This document shows, in pieces, positions 50,456 to 61,848 of a stretch of 64,000 nucleotides of DNA (positions are counted from its first letter, which is position 1; each line of letters starts with the position of its first letter). The translations under genes were made by a program, and so were the position numbers. This stretch comes from Strongyloides papillosus (Eukaryota > Nematoda > Chromadorea > Rhabditida > Strongyloididae). The notes below the pieces were generated by a model, which saw only the letters and a program-made list of their open reading frames with translations, was not told the origin of the DNA and made no database searches. The stretch spans positions 650,301-714,300 of the forward strand of contig SRSI01000017.1 of the NCBI GenBank assembly GCA_005656395.1. Direction: 5' to 3'.

Positions 50456-50950
50456 CAGTGTACTCTCGATTATCCGAATCTTGATTAACCGAACTCTCGG
50501 TTAACCGAACGAAGAAATTTTTACATAAATTTACAAATTAAAAATTTTATACATAAAAAATATTTAATTAATTGCTTAAGGCAAATAGATGCTTTATTGT
50601 GTACGTGTATAAAATATATGAATTACTGATTTTAAAAGAAAATTTATAAAATGTCAATTTTTGTTGAATTAATAAGACAGCTAATATATTTAGAAATTTG
50701 AGAAAACTTAGCTTTAAAAAAAGGCAATCTATTTAGACCCAAAAAATAGGGAATTTCTTAAAGACTAAATAATTTTTTGTTTCGTATATTTACTAAAAAA
50801 AATTATATTTAATATCTATTTCGATATGCAATGAGTTATTTTCTATGTAAAAATTATAAATTACATTTTTTATTCATGTTCGATTATTCGAAATTTTAGT
50901 TTTCCAACTACCCCTAGTTCCAAGAGGTATGGATAATCGAGAGTCTACTA
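50456..50950. mobile_element. pogo/Tigger-type MITE (~495 bp)
   Basis: Terminal inverted repeats CAGTGTACTCTCGATTATCC (left) and GGATAATCGAGAGTCTACTA (right) are flanked by TA on both sides. The ...CTCTCGATTATCCGA... form is characteristic of pogo/Tigger (Tc1-mariner superfamily) ends. Subterminal repeats of ATTAACCGAACTCTCGGTTA type lie at 50483-50510. There is no transposase frame, so it is non-autonomous. It lies at the end of DEG/ENaC unit B. Confidence 0.8.
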
Positions 50951-52740
50951 TATATAAAAAATTTCTGAGATTGAGAATCATTTTATAATGTTTAATTTAT
51001 AAAAGCCGTTTAGTTAAATAAAAAATTTATCCAACAAAAAGAATTTTATTTATATCCAAAGGGTTAATAAAAATGAATATTTGAATAATTCAAAGTAACT
51101 ATTTAAGTGATTTTTCATTATTTTTTAAATTGGTATGAACAATTTAATGTTATTCTTCTATTACCTATTTTATTACCTTAATTTTACAAATATATAAATG
51201 AAAAAAAAGCAAAAAATTAGTATTTATAATTACTTCTTTGTTTTTAAGCTACAGACATCTTTATAGCTTTATATTTTAAGTCAGGCTTAAATTAATAAAC
51301 TAAATTTAGTTTTATTAACTTTAACCAACTTTTCATAAGGTTACAGCATTAAAGATTTTAATTTTTACTAAAAAATAATGTTGTCTATTAGTCCGTAATT
51401 TGACTAATTTTTTTATTTATCTTTTTATTATTGAATTTTCTTTGTATTCCATATTTTCACATTCTAATTGAGTCATAATTTAGAAAATTTCACTAACTTT
51501 GGAAATGATAATTTCTGGGACAAACTAATACAAAAACGTGGCCAAAAAAGTAGTGTTTTTTAACATAACTTAGCCAATTATAGATCAAAAGTTTTGAAGC
51601 TATTTTTCCCTCTAAAATTAGAAGAAAATACATTCATTGGCTACTTAACCGTAAAGTTTGGATAAAGTTACACTGAAGATAAAAGTGATTTTTGTGTAAA
51701 AAATGAATAAAATGTGCAAAAAAATGTCACTATAATTAGTACTACTTGTTTCGCCGGTAAGCTATAAACTTTGTAGTAGTTCCATTTTTAAGTTAAACTT
51801 TGATGTAAATAAAAAAAATCATGTATACATAATTTTTTTGATTTTTAATTAAGTAATATCTATCTAATTTTTTAATTTTTACTGAAAAAATGGTTATCAC
51901 TCTTTGGTGTAAAACTTTATCCATTTTATATCAATGTTAATAATATTACGTTTATCTTTTATATCGGATTTGTATCTTTCAACTAAGTTATAAACCGGAA
52001 ACTTCCATTTACTTTTTACAAAAGTTATTTGAAAGACAAAACTATTTAACAACGTGACAAAAATGTGATGTTATTTAAACATAACTTGGCTACTTATGAG
52101 CTAAAAGTTTTGTAACCCATTTTTTCTCCTTAAGTTGGAGAAAAATACATCTGATAATTATCTAATCATAGTAAATCATCATGTTTTAAAAAGATTTATG
52201 TCTGGAACAAAATTAATTTTTACGAAAAAAATGAAAAAAAAAGGGAAAATGTTGGCATTTAAATTAACATAACTTCTTTTGTTGTTGAGCTATAAATTTC
52301 GTTAGACCCTTATTTTTTAAGTTAGACGTAGATATATTTGACAGATATTATTTTATATGTTTTCATTGAGTTATTAATAAGTTACAGCTTTTTAATTTTC
52401 AAATTGTTTTTCCAAATTGGTTATCATTCTTTGGTTTATAACTCGGTCAATTTGTATTACAATTCCATAGTATTACATTTCAGTTTTATTCTAAATTTGT
52501 GCTTTTTAAATGAGATACTAATCAAACCATTTTATTAACTTTGAAGAAAGTTATTTTCTGAACAAAACTATACTAAAAAAAGAGTCGAAAAAGAAAGTTT
52601 TTTAAGAATAACTTGGCCAAACTTTACCCAAAAATTTTTAAAACTGATTCAGCTACTCTAGTTAGAAAAAACACATATTTTGACTATTTACTCATAAAAA
52701 TCGGTTAAATTTGAAGAAAGTTATGAGAAAGACAAATTTT
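50951..52740. repeat. Diverged tandem repeat, ~525-bp unit, copy B
   Basis: Direct copy of the block at 39240-41040, with unit boundaries near 51483, 51993 and 52527. The first ~410 bp (51083-51490) are nearly identical to 39386-39791, differing mainly in one A run, whereas the rest is clearly diverged. Confidence 0.75.
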
Positions 52741-53612
52741 TTTTATTTATAGATTAATTCTATTCCATTTATTTTAAACTATTATTTTTAATGAGAAGTA
52801 AAGCTTTCAGATGAGAATAATTTCATTTTAATACGTTGACATTGAAAAAAGTTATACCCATTCATGCTTTTTGATAGCTTCGTTGACACCTGTACATTTT
52901 CTTGGCTAAGTGCATCTTCTATAGTACTTGGTCATTTACTTAAATATCTATTACCGGTTGAGTTCTTATTTAAGCTAATAAAGAGTTTAGCTTTTCAGCA
53001 GCACTAGATGATATATAAAATAACTTATTTAAAAAGCTTAAGATAAATAAAGTTTCATATAGTTATTAAAATAAATAATAATTTTAAACATTTATGTGTA
53101 TATTATACAATAGTGATCTTTATTTTTCTGTAATAAAATTATAAATAGTATATTTGTTTGGATCTTATATGTCTATAATAAAAATACAAATAATATTTAT
53201 TATTTTTAAATTACAAATTAAATGTGTAATAATAAGACCTTATTATTTATAGGCTTTTATATTATTGATATTTGCATCTTGAAAATTGGAAACTATTCTA
53301 AATAAAACAATCTTATTAAAAATTTTATTTAAATGTTAACATTAAATTTTTCTATTTAAAAATTTTAATAATAAAATGTTTTAAATATTTTAAAATTTTT
53401 CCCATGTTTTAGTTTTCACGAAAAAAATTTGTAAAGTGATAATAGAAAATATAGTTTTATATAGTTTTTAAGCTCTTTTGTAAAATAACTCCATAAAATG
53501 CTATATTAAAATGCAAATATAAATTTTATTTTAAAAACACCTATTAAAATTAATAGTCATTGGTAATCTCTATAAATAATAAATATTTCGACAGATTACC
53601 ATTCTTCTTACA
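52741..53612. other. A+T-rich intergenic sequence
   Basis: Upstream flank of the secreted-protein gene at 53613. A few G+C-containing stretches at 52850-53010 do not form a recognisable gene. Confidence 0.4.
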
Positions 53613-54526
53613 ATGTTTTGTTTTCATTCAATATTTCTTCTTTCTGTACTTGGATTTAATTATCTTGTATCAGGCATTACTCATCAGCAAGCACAAGAAA
53701 TTGTCAGTAAAGTTATCACACCATTGTTTGCAGGATTTAATCACAAGTTGGATGATACATCGTATTCAACTAATCCTAGTGATCTAGAAAAAACAGGACA
53801 TGTGATAGATAAAATAACTAAAATAGCAATAGTTCCACCTGATTTTGAGCTTAAATTAAATGGAGGGAAATATAACTGTGCTAAAATGGAAGTTATAAAA
53901 TTATGTAATTTAGTTCCAATATATACATATTTCGATCGTCACATTAAAAATACATATATTGAAGATCAAGCACATCTACATCAAAGAAGAAATGATCCTC
54001 ATAGAGCAGTTAGTGAAGTTGCTAAGTTAGCTGGTTATTTTTCAAGTAAACGTGGTGCTTGCGGAGCTGTTCACGATATCACTCGTATCCGTCTCAGTAA
54101 GAAGATCGAACCAATACTTCAAAAAAGAGTTGACGTAAGAATTTACCTTGAACCAGATACTAAACCATATAGAGATCAAAAAAGGAATAACCCCAAACTC
54201 TATGATTCTATTTTAGAAAATTCGGTTTTGGATGGAAGTTGAATAATGTTAACACTAGAGCAGGATTAATGCGTTATAATGAAGTATATAATAATCAAAC
54301 AGTTGATGGTAAACCTATTGATAGAAGTATATATTGTGCTCGTGATTCATATGGAGTAATTACGGTTGAAGATTATAAAGACAACCTTCCTTTAGTTGGA
54401 GATGAAATTAATTTGTTAAAGCCTAAAGAAAAAGAAAATGTAACGTCAACTCCCAAAGTATATAAAACTTGCTTGTCAAAGATTTTAGTAACTACAACGC
54501 CACCTCCCGATGTCTTTGACTGTTAA
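53613..54526 (+). CDS. Unrecognised secreted protein, one base short
   Basis: Starts with a signal peptide (MFCFHSIFLLSVLGFNYLVSG). The first frame runs to TGA at 54240; coding continues from about 54217 in the -1 (+2) frame to TAA at 54524-54526. Adding one A to the A4 run near 54217-54220 would join the frames smoothly for about 304 aa. The product has few Cys (C-x-13-C around NCAKMEVIKLC, later GAC, YCARDS, TCLSK, FDC) and a Thr/Pro-rich tail (VTTTPPP). No family recognised. Single exon, with codon use that favours A/T at third positions. Either a pseudogene with a single lesion or an assembly error in a homopolymer. Confidence 0.6.
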
Positions 54527-56429
54527 AAATACGACAATCGTAATGTTCTGTGCTCACAGCTTTATAATTGTGCGTTAAATGTGAATGTTTTCTACTTTTG
54601 CTCAAAGCAAATTTTTTTGTTAAAAATAAAAAACTTCGACTTTAATATTTTTGTTTGAAAATTTAAGGGGCACAAAAAAATAATGTTGTTATTCTCATGA
54701 CAATTTCACTTTTTTAAAAATATTATATAAGAAACAAAAATTTAATGTCATTTTTAAATAAAAAGCTGCTAAAATTTAGTTAATAATACTTATATTATTC
54801 GATAGCACGTCTTTTTTTCCATCTTTTTGTAAGTTTTGAGAAAAGCCCGTAATAGAGTTTTTAAGTTATTAAGCTTTTACTAACGATTTTTATTTTCAAT
54901 TATTAAACTTTATGACTTGCCAAATAAGGCTCTTTAAAAACTTTTTTATACATAAAAATGTTGTCTTATCATTTACTAATTGTTAACAACTACACAAAGG
55001 AAAAAAAAAGGAAAAATTTCGACAAATCTATCTAAAATGCAATAATAAATCCAACCTGTTAGAAAAATCAACATTTTCTCAAATTTTAAAAATACCAAGT
55101 GACAGAAAAGATGTTTTTAATGATGTAAAATGTCAGGTTGTCGCAAAATTTGCTGTTTTTTTTACAAAATTATATATGTTTTACATTTTGAAGTTATGTA
55201 ACTTTTATTAAACCACATCGTTTTTGATATAATGCTAATCTTAGAATCTAAATTTTTTTCTAATATACATGAAATGCGTAATTGGAAATCAATTTCGTGC
55301 AAAGTTGTTAAGTTTTAACAAAAATCCTTCTTTTAAACAATCTATCAACATAAGAAAGTTTAAAAATTTATAATGACAATAATGAAAAACAAAAAACTAT
55401 TATTTAACCACACAAAGAATTAGTAATTGGAAATATTATTTTAGTATTTTTTTATATATTAAGTTAAAATATGCAGAAGATATTTTTTACTATAGATAGA
55501 AATCTATATAATTTTATAATTTTCCATAAATTTGATTTTAAAATAGGACTTTTAAAGTCATAAAAATAATTTTCGGTTTTTGGAAGAGTCTAATTTCATT
55601 AAAAGTAAAATTTAAGATAATTTAAACTATTAAAACTTATTAATAAAAATATTGTGATATGTTCAAAAATGCTCTTTATGAAGACATTCATAATTTTACG
55701 TAAAATTCAATTCTAATTTTGTAATTTAAAATGTATTTTAGGAAACAATCAAATTTTTTAAAATGACAATAATATAAAAAATAGAAACTTATTCTAAAAA
55801 CTTTTTAATTGTTGCTTTCATTTTTTTGTATGATATAATTGCTATAAAATTAGTCACAAATCAAGAAAATTCAGATTTGATTATGTGGGAAAAATTCATT
55901 AGATTTTACACAAAAATGATTCCCATTTTTTTTCTGTGTGCATGAGGTACAAAAATAATTAAAAAACAAAATATAAATTTAGACTATATTCACTACAAGG
56001 CAAAAAAAAATTAGAAGCGAAATGTAATATGAACTATATTCACACATAGAAAAAAAAGTATCATTTTTCGTCGTATTGGCTTTTATAATTCATTTCTTTA
56101 TCCTATGAATATTATAATTTTCCTACAAAATCGAGTTACAATTTTAGTTTGTAAATTTAAATAAAAACTGTTATCAACAATGATCCTTATAATAAAGTAT
56201 TGTATAAATTTTCGCGAATTTCTAAATAACGACTCTTCATATTCATTTTGTAAAAATTTGTTATTAGGATATTTGAACGGCAGTTTTCGATAAGATAATT
56301 TTCTTAGTTAAGACAAAATATGAATCTTTATTTGTCATTCTTAAAATGTGTACTTTTAAATATTATTACTAATACGCCGGAAAATGATGTTTTTTGTCGC
56401 TGTATGTTTATATATCCACTGTTTTTCCC
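54527..56429. other. A+T-rich intergenic sequence
   Basis: About 1.9 kb with no coding or repeat signal recognised; many A5-A9 and T5-T9 runs. Confidence 0.4.
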
Positions 56430-56775
56430 TCTATGTAATATTCGAAAGTTTCGATTGTATATACTAAGTATTATAAATAGATAAAATATAGTTAACAAGT
56501 TTTATTTCGGCTATATTATCCTTAAAATATTAACTAGCAATAGCAACAATACAATTATATTAAACTCTAATTTACAATGTTTAGGTTTTCTAACTCTTTC
56601 TCATAACCATAACACTCATATTTTCACATCTCTAATGGTTAATCAGATTAATTAAAATTAACTTTATATTTATTGTTGTTAATTGCTAATTATAGTAATT
56701 TATATCAGTTGATCTGCTTACATACAATATATTTACTACATTTGTTATAATGTAAGATGTATCTATCAATTGCTT
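56430..56775. repeat. Segmental duplication, copy 2, left part
   Basis: Matches 43240-43595 (for example ATACTAAGTATTAT, AATGGTTAA(C/T)CAGATTAA, GATGTATCTATC). It ends at the LTR element and includes the left target-site copy TGCTT at 56771-56775. Confidence 0.8.
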
Positions 56776-57103
56776 CGTTATGGATCCTGAATGCTGTAAC
56801 GAGTTCATTGGTTAAGATTAATATCAACAGTCAAGTTATTATAGAATTTATTTTTTTAAACAATTTAAGGATTTACAATAAAAGGTAAGTAATATATGTA
56901 AATGAGAATATACCTCAATAGGCCAATATCCATCGGCCAACGGCCAAAGACTTGTTGTCCAGTAAAAGCATCTTTTTAAAAACCAATGTGCCATTTCTAG
57001 ATACTCCCCTTTTATACCCTCATTTTTGTTTACTTTATTATCTAAGCGAGGGATTTTCCCAGGGACGATTTTTGATCATTGTACTTTTTGTCTACGTCAT
57101 TAC
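56776..57103 (-). repeat. LTR (3' LTR of the element)
   Basis: Direct repeat of 61524-61848. On the plus strand it begins CGTTATGGATC and ends ACGTCATTAC. It contains the palindromic phrase GGCCAATATCCATCGGCCAA. Termini are not the usual TG..CA; the limits are fixed by where the two LTR copies stop matching and by the empty site. Confidence 0.8.
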
Positions 57104-57540
57104 TTCTCCCGGGTTAAGATATATTTAGAGAAGTCCCTTTCTTGCTATCTCTTTAAATGAAATCTTGTTTCTTTTGCCGGGTTAAAATCTGCGTACTTCA
57201 ATTATCTTTTTCACTTTTAACATCTTTTATTTTTCATTTCTACCTCTCACTATTTCTCAATGTCTACCTCTTGATTTTAAATTATATTTCATCATTTGTC
57301 GTTACCATTTTTGTATTTTATCATTATTGTTTTGAAAAGTTTCTTATTAATTAATGTTGATAACTGACTAGTGAGTTTCTTTATGCATTTTTCACCCGAT
57401 ATCTTTTTTTTAATATCTTATCCGAGTATCTCTTTGGCTAACAACATTATAGATCGATTATTCTTATTTTAGCGATTATATATATTTAAAACTTGTTCAA
57501 TTATTCATATTTTGATTTTAATATTTATATTTTCATAATC

Positions 57541-57867
57541 ATGGCTATCGCTGACGATCTTGAAGTTATTATTCGCTACTCTCGTACTGAAATCTTCCTT
57601 CTCATAATTCTTGTTGTTCTTTACTTTGATATTCATTATTTTACAAGAACTCGTGCTGTTAAGATCATCGAGGAACTTGACAAGATGGATAGAGACCTTG
57701 AATCCGGAAAGAATATCATTATCAACTTCCTTGACAGTCAACAATCTGTCAACGCTGCTCCTTCAGAAGTCCCTTCAATGGTTGAACCAGCAGTCCGTTC
57801 CTCAGTTGCATCTGGAGTATCTACCCATCAATTTGCTGATCCTTCAGCCTACAAGAATAGCCTCTAA
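57541..57867 (+). CDS. Intact antisense ORF in the LTR element, one-TM protein (108 aa)
   Basis: ATG at 57541 gives MAIADDLEVIIRYSRTEIFL, then a membrane segment (FLLIILVVLYFDIHY), a charged amphipathic stretch (KIIEELDKMDRDLESGKNII) and a Ser/Pro/Val-rich tail ending at TAA... the stop is at 57865-57867. An in-frame start 16 codons upstream (57493) lies in poor, A/T-only sequence, so 57541 is preferred. It is antisense to gag, has no stops, and uses C-ending codons (ATC, GAC, CTC, AAC), unlike the decayed gag. Not recognised. It could be an element-encoded accessory membrane protein, a captured host gene, or a chance ORF; preservation next to decayed neighbours favours a real product. Confidence 0.55.
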   Translation: MAIADDLEVIIRYSRTEIFLLIILVVLYFDIHYFTRTRAVKIIEELDKMDRDLESGKNIIINFLDSQQSVNAAPSEVPSMVEPAVRSSVASGVSTHQFADPSAYKNSL

Positions 57868-58633
57868 TGTCCATAATTTTTGTTGTTGCTATTAATGGAA
57901 GGATCTCTCTTTTTAAGTATTCTTAATTTTAATTCTTATCATTTGTCACTTTCTTTCTTTTATTTGCCTTTCATTACAATTATGGGTTGTTAATCAATAA
58001 ATGTCGTGTTAATTTTATTTTATAGAATATATTTCTTTCTAACTTGTTTACTCCTTGAGGCGTTGAGATGTCGCAATTGATTATTTATGTTTATGATTAT
58101 TTATATATTTACTTTTTTTAGTGATAATGGCTATTGTTTGTTTAAGTATTATTTTATTGTCTCGCACATACACACAAAACTTTTTTCTATGTTTTATTGA
58201 GATATATTAACTTTTACATATATAAAAACACAAAGAAAACACAGAGGTGGGCACTTACAAAAATATTGTTTACATATAAAGATAAGGTACTTTTAATTAT
58301 ATAAAGAAGATGTAAATGAGTTGATATTTAGATAAGATAATAATGTAATAATGGGAATTACAAAAGAAGTAAGTATAAATGGGATTATGAATAACATTTA
58401 AAAAAAGATATAGTTTATAAAAAGAAAATAAATGTGATTACAGATAATGTTACAAAAGATAGAGCTATAAAAGAAAATAGATGGAATTACAAAAAGAATC
58501 AAGTTAAAAAATAAGGTACTTACACAATTCAGTTATAAAAGAGATGGTTATGATGTTAAATGAATTCAAATACAGTGTTTCAATCATGTGCTGCTTGCTC
58601 TTCTTCTCTTCTTTTAGGCATTCTTCTGGATGG

Positions 58634-59259
58634 CTATGCCACCATAATGATTCTAGCTTCGACAGCCGTTATACGACTCTCTCTTTCTTCGATATTCGCT
58701 CTTTCTGTTTCATCTTGCTCCCTTCTTCCAACCATTCTTTCAGCTGTTCTTCCATCATTTAATTCGTGGTTTCTACAAAATTTTACAAATCTATTGAGAT
58801 GTGGTAACTTGCTTTCATTCTTGAGACCTTCTATGTAATGGTATACCATCATGACATAATGCGGGAGTTTGCCATGCAGATAAAAGCGTCCATCTCCAGT
58901 TTTTGTATATTTAGCTCCGGGAGTATGTTCCTTTTGAAGTAACTGACAATGTGGGGTATTCAAACCTCTGTTATCGCAAATTGTATCTTTATTTTTGAAA
59001 TCTCTGTAAAGAAAAAATGTATAGAGTCCGACTCCTTCTATTTGTATTTTCCATTCAATCTTTTGAAATGCATTTCTGTTTCTTCCAGCTTTGCTTCAGA
59101 AAAATCCAATATTCTGAATGCTCTCATGTAATTTGTAGGTTGAACTTGGAAATAAGCGAGTCTATTTTGGTAGCAATAGTCCCGTTATCTTCGGTACAGT
59201 GATAGTTTATCGGGAAGCCTAGCAATAGTAAAATAGAAATAAGATTCTCTTTTGACCAT
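58634..59259 (-). pseudogene. Accessory ORF of the LTR element, shifted
   Basis: Begins at ATG 59259 (MVKRESYFYFTIARLP) and continues with frame shifts through FQVQPTNYMRAFRILDFSEA to the open frame 58963-58634 (HELNDGRTAERM, REQDETERANIEERESRI). Corresponding phrases in the relic at 42269-41868 are YYYFTISGLP and IQVQSFNYLGAFRIVGYDE, followed by a TE.HFK motif in both. No signal peptide or membrane segment, so not a typical envelope. The end is Glu/Arg-rich and may form a coiled coil. Function unknown. Confidence 0.65.
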
Positions 59260-59639
59260 TTTGTAAAACTGATTTTTATCTTATTTTTCTTTTTTTATAA
59301 CCTCATTATTCTGTTTACCTTTTTTTCTGGACTATTTATGATTATGGAATCTATATTTTGTTTTTCATTTAATTTTGCTACTTGCATGTTTTTCTTAATA
59401 TGTTTCTATATTATCTATTCAATTTTGTTTTTATTATAATAGGGGAGAGATGTTTTTCATCATCTCTTAATGTACTTTTTCCTTTTAAATTCATATTTTT
59501 TTCTTTCATTTCTATTAGTTAGCATCTAATATGATTTCGTTTCTCATCCATTAATCTTTCCCTATTATAATATGTTTTGTTCCATTGTGTTCTTGGGATA
59601 TAATTCATTGGCATTGTTGTTATCATTAATGATTTCAAA

Positions 59640-60526
59640 ACGCCATTTTGTTTGTTAGTTTTTTCGTTTTTATGTAAAGTTAATATTTCTGTTGTCTTCT
59701 TTTTCTTTCCATATAAGAATTGAATTAAATGTCCTTCTTTTCCACAGAATTTACATTTAGCTTTTGGCAGTCTACAATCTTTCTTTATATATCCATTCTT
59801 TCCACAATTTTAACAGATTTTTCCTTGACTAGTAATCCCTAATACTTTAGATCTTACAGTAGGGTATCTATCTCTATTTGTCTTTTCTCTTTCATTTAAT
59901 TGTCCATCAAGGAATTCTGATCTTTTCATCGCATATTCCAAACATTTCTCCTTTCCTGAGACAATAGGGATTCGGTTGCTTATTTTGGTGTCAGTCCAGT
60001 GACGTAGATGTTAAACAGCTCATGTTTCAAAAAGTTTCCTTCATATAAATTGTCTCCATCATCCTTGATCTTGTAAACGTTGTCTTCATATCCAGGGTAC
60101 AATTCTTTCAGCTTTTGAAGAAATCTGGTGTTAAACTCCATAAGAGATTCGTCTTCCCTTTGCTTAAGATTTCTCATGACACTTGCATCAAACTTTTCCA
60201 TCAGTTACCAGTTGTAAGAGTGTCTTTTCTACTTCCAAGAGTAGGCCAAATTGACATCTTGGACTAGCTTTCTCCACTTACGGTAGCATTCACTCAAGCG
60301 ATTGCTAAAGCGGCATGTCAACTAGAATCTCGAAAAAATCCTTCAGTTCTTCTCGTCTTGTCTTTCTTTCATGAATGTCTGGGAAAACTCTTCTTATTGC
60401 AGCCATGTTGTGCTCAAAGAATTTCTTGATTTCCTGGGCAGAGGGTTGTTTTTCCTTGTTAGTCATGAAGTAGATTAAGAGCTTGGGGCCACTAGGACGT
60501 TCAAATTGTTTGTTCAAAATTTCCAT
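59640..60526 (-). pseudogene. Decayed gag with zinc knuckles
   Basis: MEILNKQFERPSGPKLLIYF (60526-60305), then a shifted frame with FSNRLSECYRKWRKLVQDVN, then 60201-59980 (FDASVMRNLKQRED, EFNTRFLQKLKELYPG). Near 59815-59755 are two CCHC-type knuckles: C.NCGKNGYIKKDC (first Cys followed by a stop) and CKFCGKEGH. The layout is that of retrotransposon gag capsid-nucleocapsid. At least three frameshifts or stops make it non-functional. Confidence 0.75.
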
Positions 60527-61523
60527 AATAGTTTATGAGTAGTAGTAGTAAGTGTAGTGATCTGAAGTAAATATGAGTCATATCCCAGTTTGGTCCGTTT
60601 ATATACTGTTCTTATCTTGTTTATCATTTAGTTCAATCCATTAAAGTAATTAACCTTGACCATCAGATATTATGAATTTTGTACTTTTCCATTACGATGC
60701 TTTTAGTGTTGTTATTTCCTCAATTAGTCTCTGCATCTCTCTATGATTAATGACTTTGTACTTTTTTGTTTTATGTCTCTAAGATTGTACTTTGGCTAAT
60801 CAGGGAGCAAACTTTCTAGAGTAGTTAAGGCGTCTCTGACATCTTTATATTTGTTTTTCTCTTTTTTTGTGTACACAGCAATCTTGTTTGGATATTAGAT
60901 ACAGACTCAAATACTATCTTTCAAGTTTACTCTTTTAGATCGAAGTAAATTTCTATCTTAACGATGCCGTTTCTGCGGTATTTTTCTTCTTTTCCACTTG
61001 GTCTTACTGAAGCATTAGATGCTGTTATGCCAAGACAGAATAGTGTGGGAGTCTCTGCATCTTTCTCTCACCTTTCTTCTACCGAGTTTAGCTTGTATCC
61101 ATCTTTAATATTCTTTGGGAGATACTTTACCGCGATAGTTAATATAGGAGATTAATGCGCTCTATCACTTTCTACAGTGGTTTTGAACCATTACGTATAG
61201 GAATTCTATTGTAGTTGTTTATTCGTCAATGAATAACCTCTCCTATACGAGTATTCTCGATTTAGTTATAGCCCATATCTTCTAATCTACCTCCATAGAT
61301 CAGATTATTTGCTGACTATTCAACATCGCTAAGTGTTTTTGTAATTGTTTCTCTTTTATCTGAAAATTTCTTCGGCTCCATATCGTCAAATATTTCTGTA
61401 GGTGTTGTAGGTCTAGAGAAGTAAATTAGATTCTTCTATTTACGGTTATTTTTCTTCAAATTAAAAAGTATTTTACATCTCTGCTACTACTATTCCTGTT
61501 AAAATTTTATCTCGGTGGAACCT

Positions 61524-61848
61524 CGTTGTGGATCTTGGATGATGTAGTCAGTTCATTGGTTAGGATTAAATCAACAGTCAAGTTATTATAGAAATAATTT
61601 ATTAAACAATTTAAGAATTTACAATAAAAGGTAAGCAATATATATAAATGAGAATATACCCCAAAAGGCCAATATCCATCGGCCAACGGCCAAGACTTGT
61701 TGTCCAGTAGAAACTCCTTTTTAAAAACCAATGTGCCATTTCTAGATACTCTATTTTTATACCCTTATTTTGTTTACTTTATTATCTTAGCAAGGGATTT
61801 TCCCAGGGACAATTTTCGATCATTGTACTTTTTAGTCTACGTCATTAC
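61524..61848 (-). repeat. LTR (5' LTR of the element)
   Basis: Direct repeat of 56776-57103, differing at many scattered positions, so the insertion is not recent. Inside it on the minus strand the element continues AGGTTCCACCGAGAT; a primer-binding site complementary to a tRNA 3' end (starting TGG) was not found. Confidence 0.8.

Larger units (their letters stand above)
56776..61848 (-). mobile_element. Non-autonomous Ty3/gypsy-like LTR retrotransposon (5.07 kb)
   Basis: Two direct ~326-bp LTRs (56776-57103 and 61524-61848) bound the element. The 5-bp target duplication TGCTT lies at 56771-56775 and 61849-61853. The element reads on the minus strand: a polypurine tract (GGGAGAA) abuts the left (3') LTR at 57104, and gag remains start about 1 kb inside the right LTR. 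Order on the minus strand: 5' LTR, leader, gag with CCHC knuckles, accessory ORF, then the 3' LTR. No protease, RT or integrase remains, so it must have moved with help or lost pol later. An intact antisense ORF (57541-57867) lies near the 3' LTR. Assignment to Ty3/gypsy rests on the accessory ORF shared with the integrase relic at 41.4-43.2 kb. Confidence 0.8.

Noticed and set aside
57157..57354. Hydrophobic 65-codon plus-strand ORF next to the LTR
   Set aside because: Phe/Leu/Ile from T-rich sequence, no charged termini or conservation signal; likely chance.
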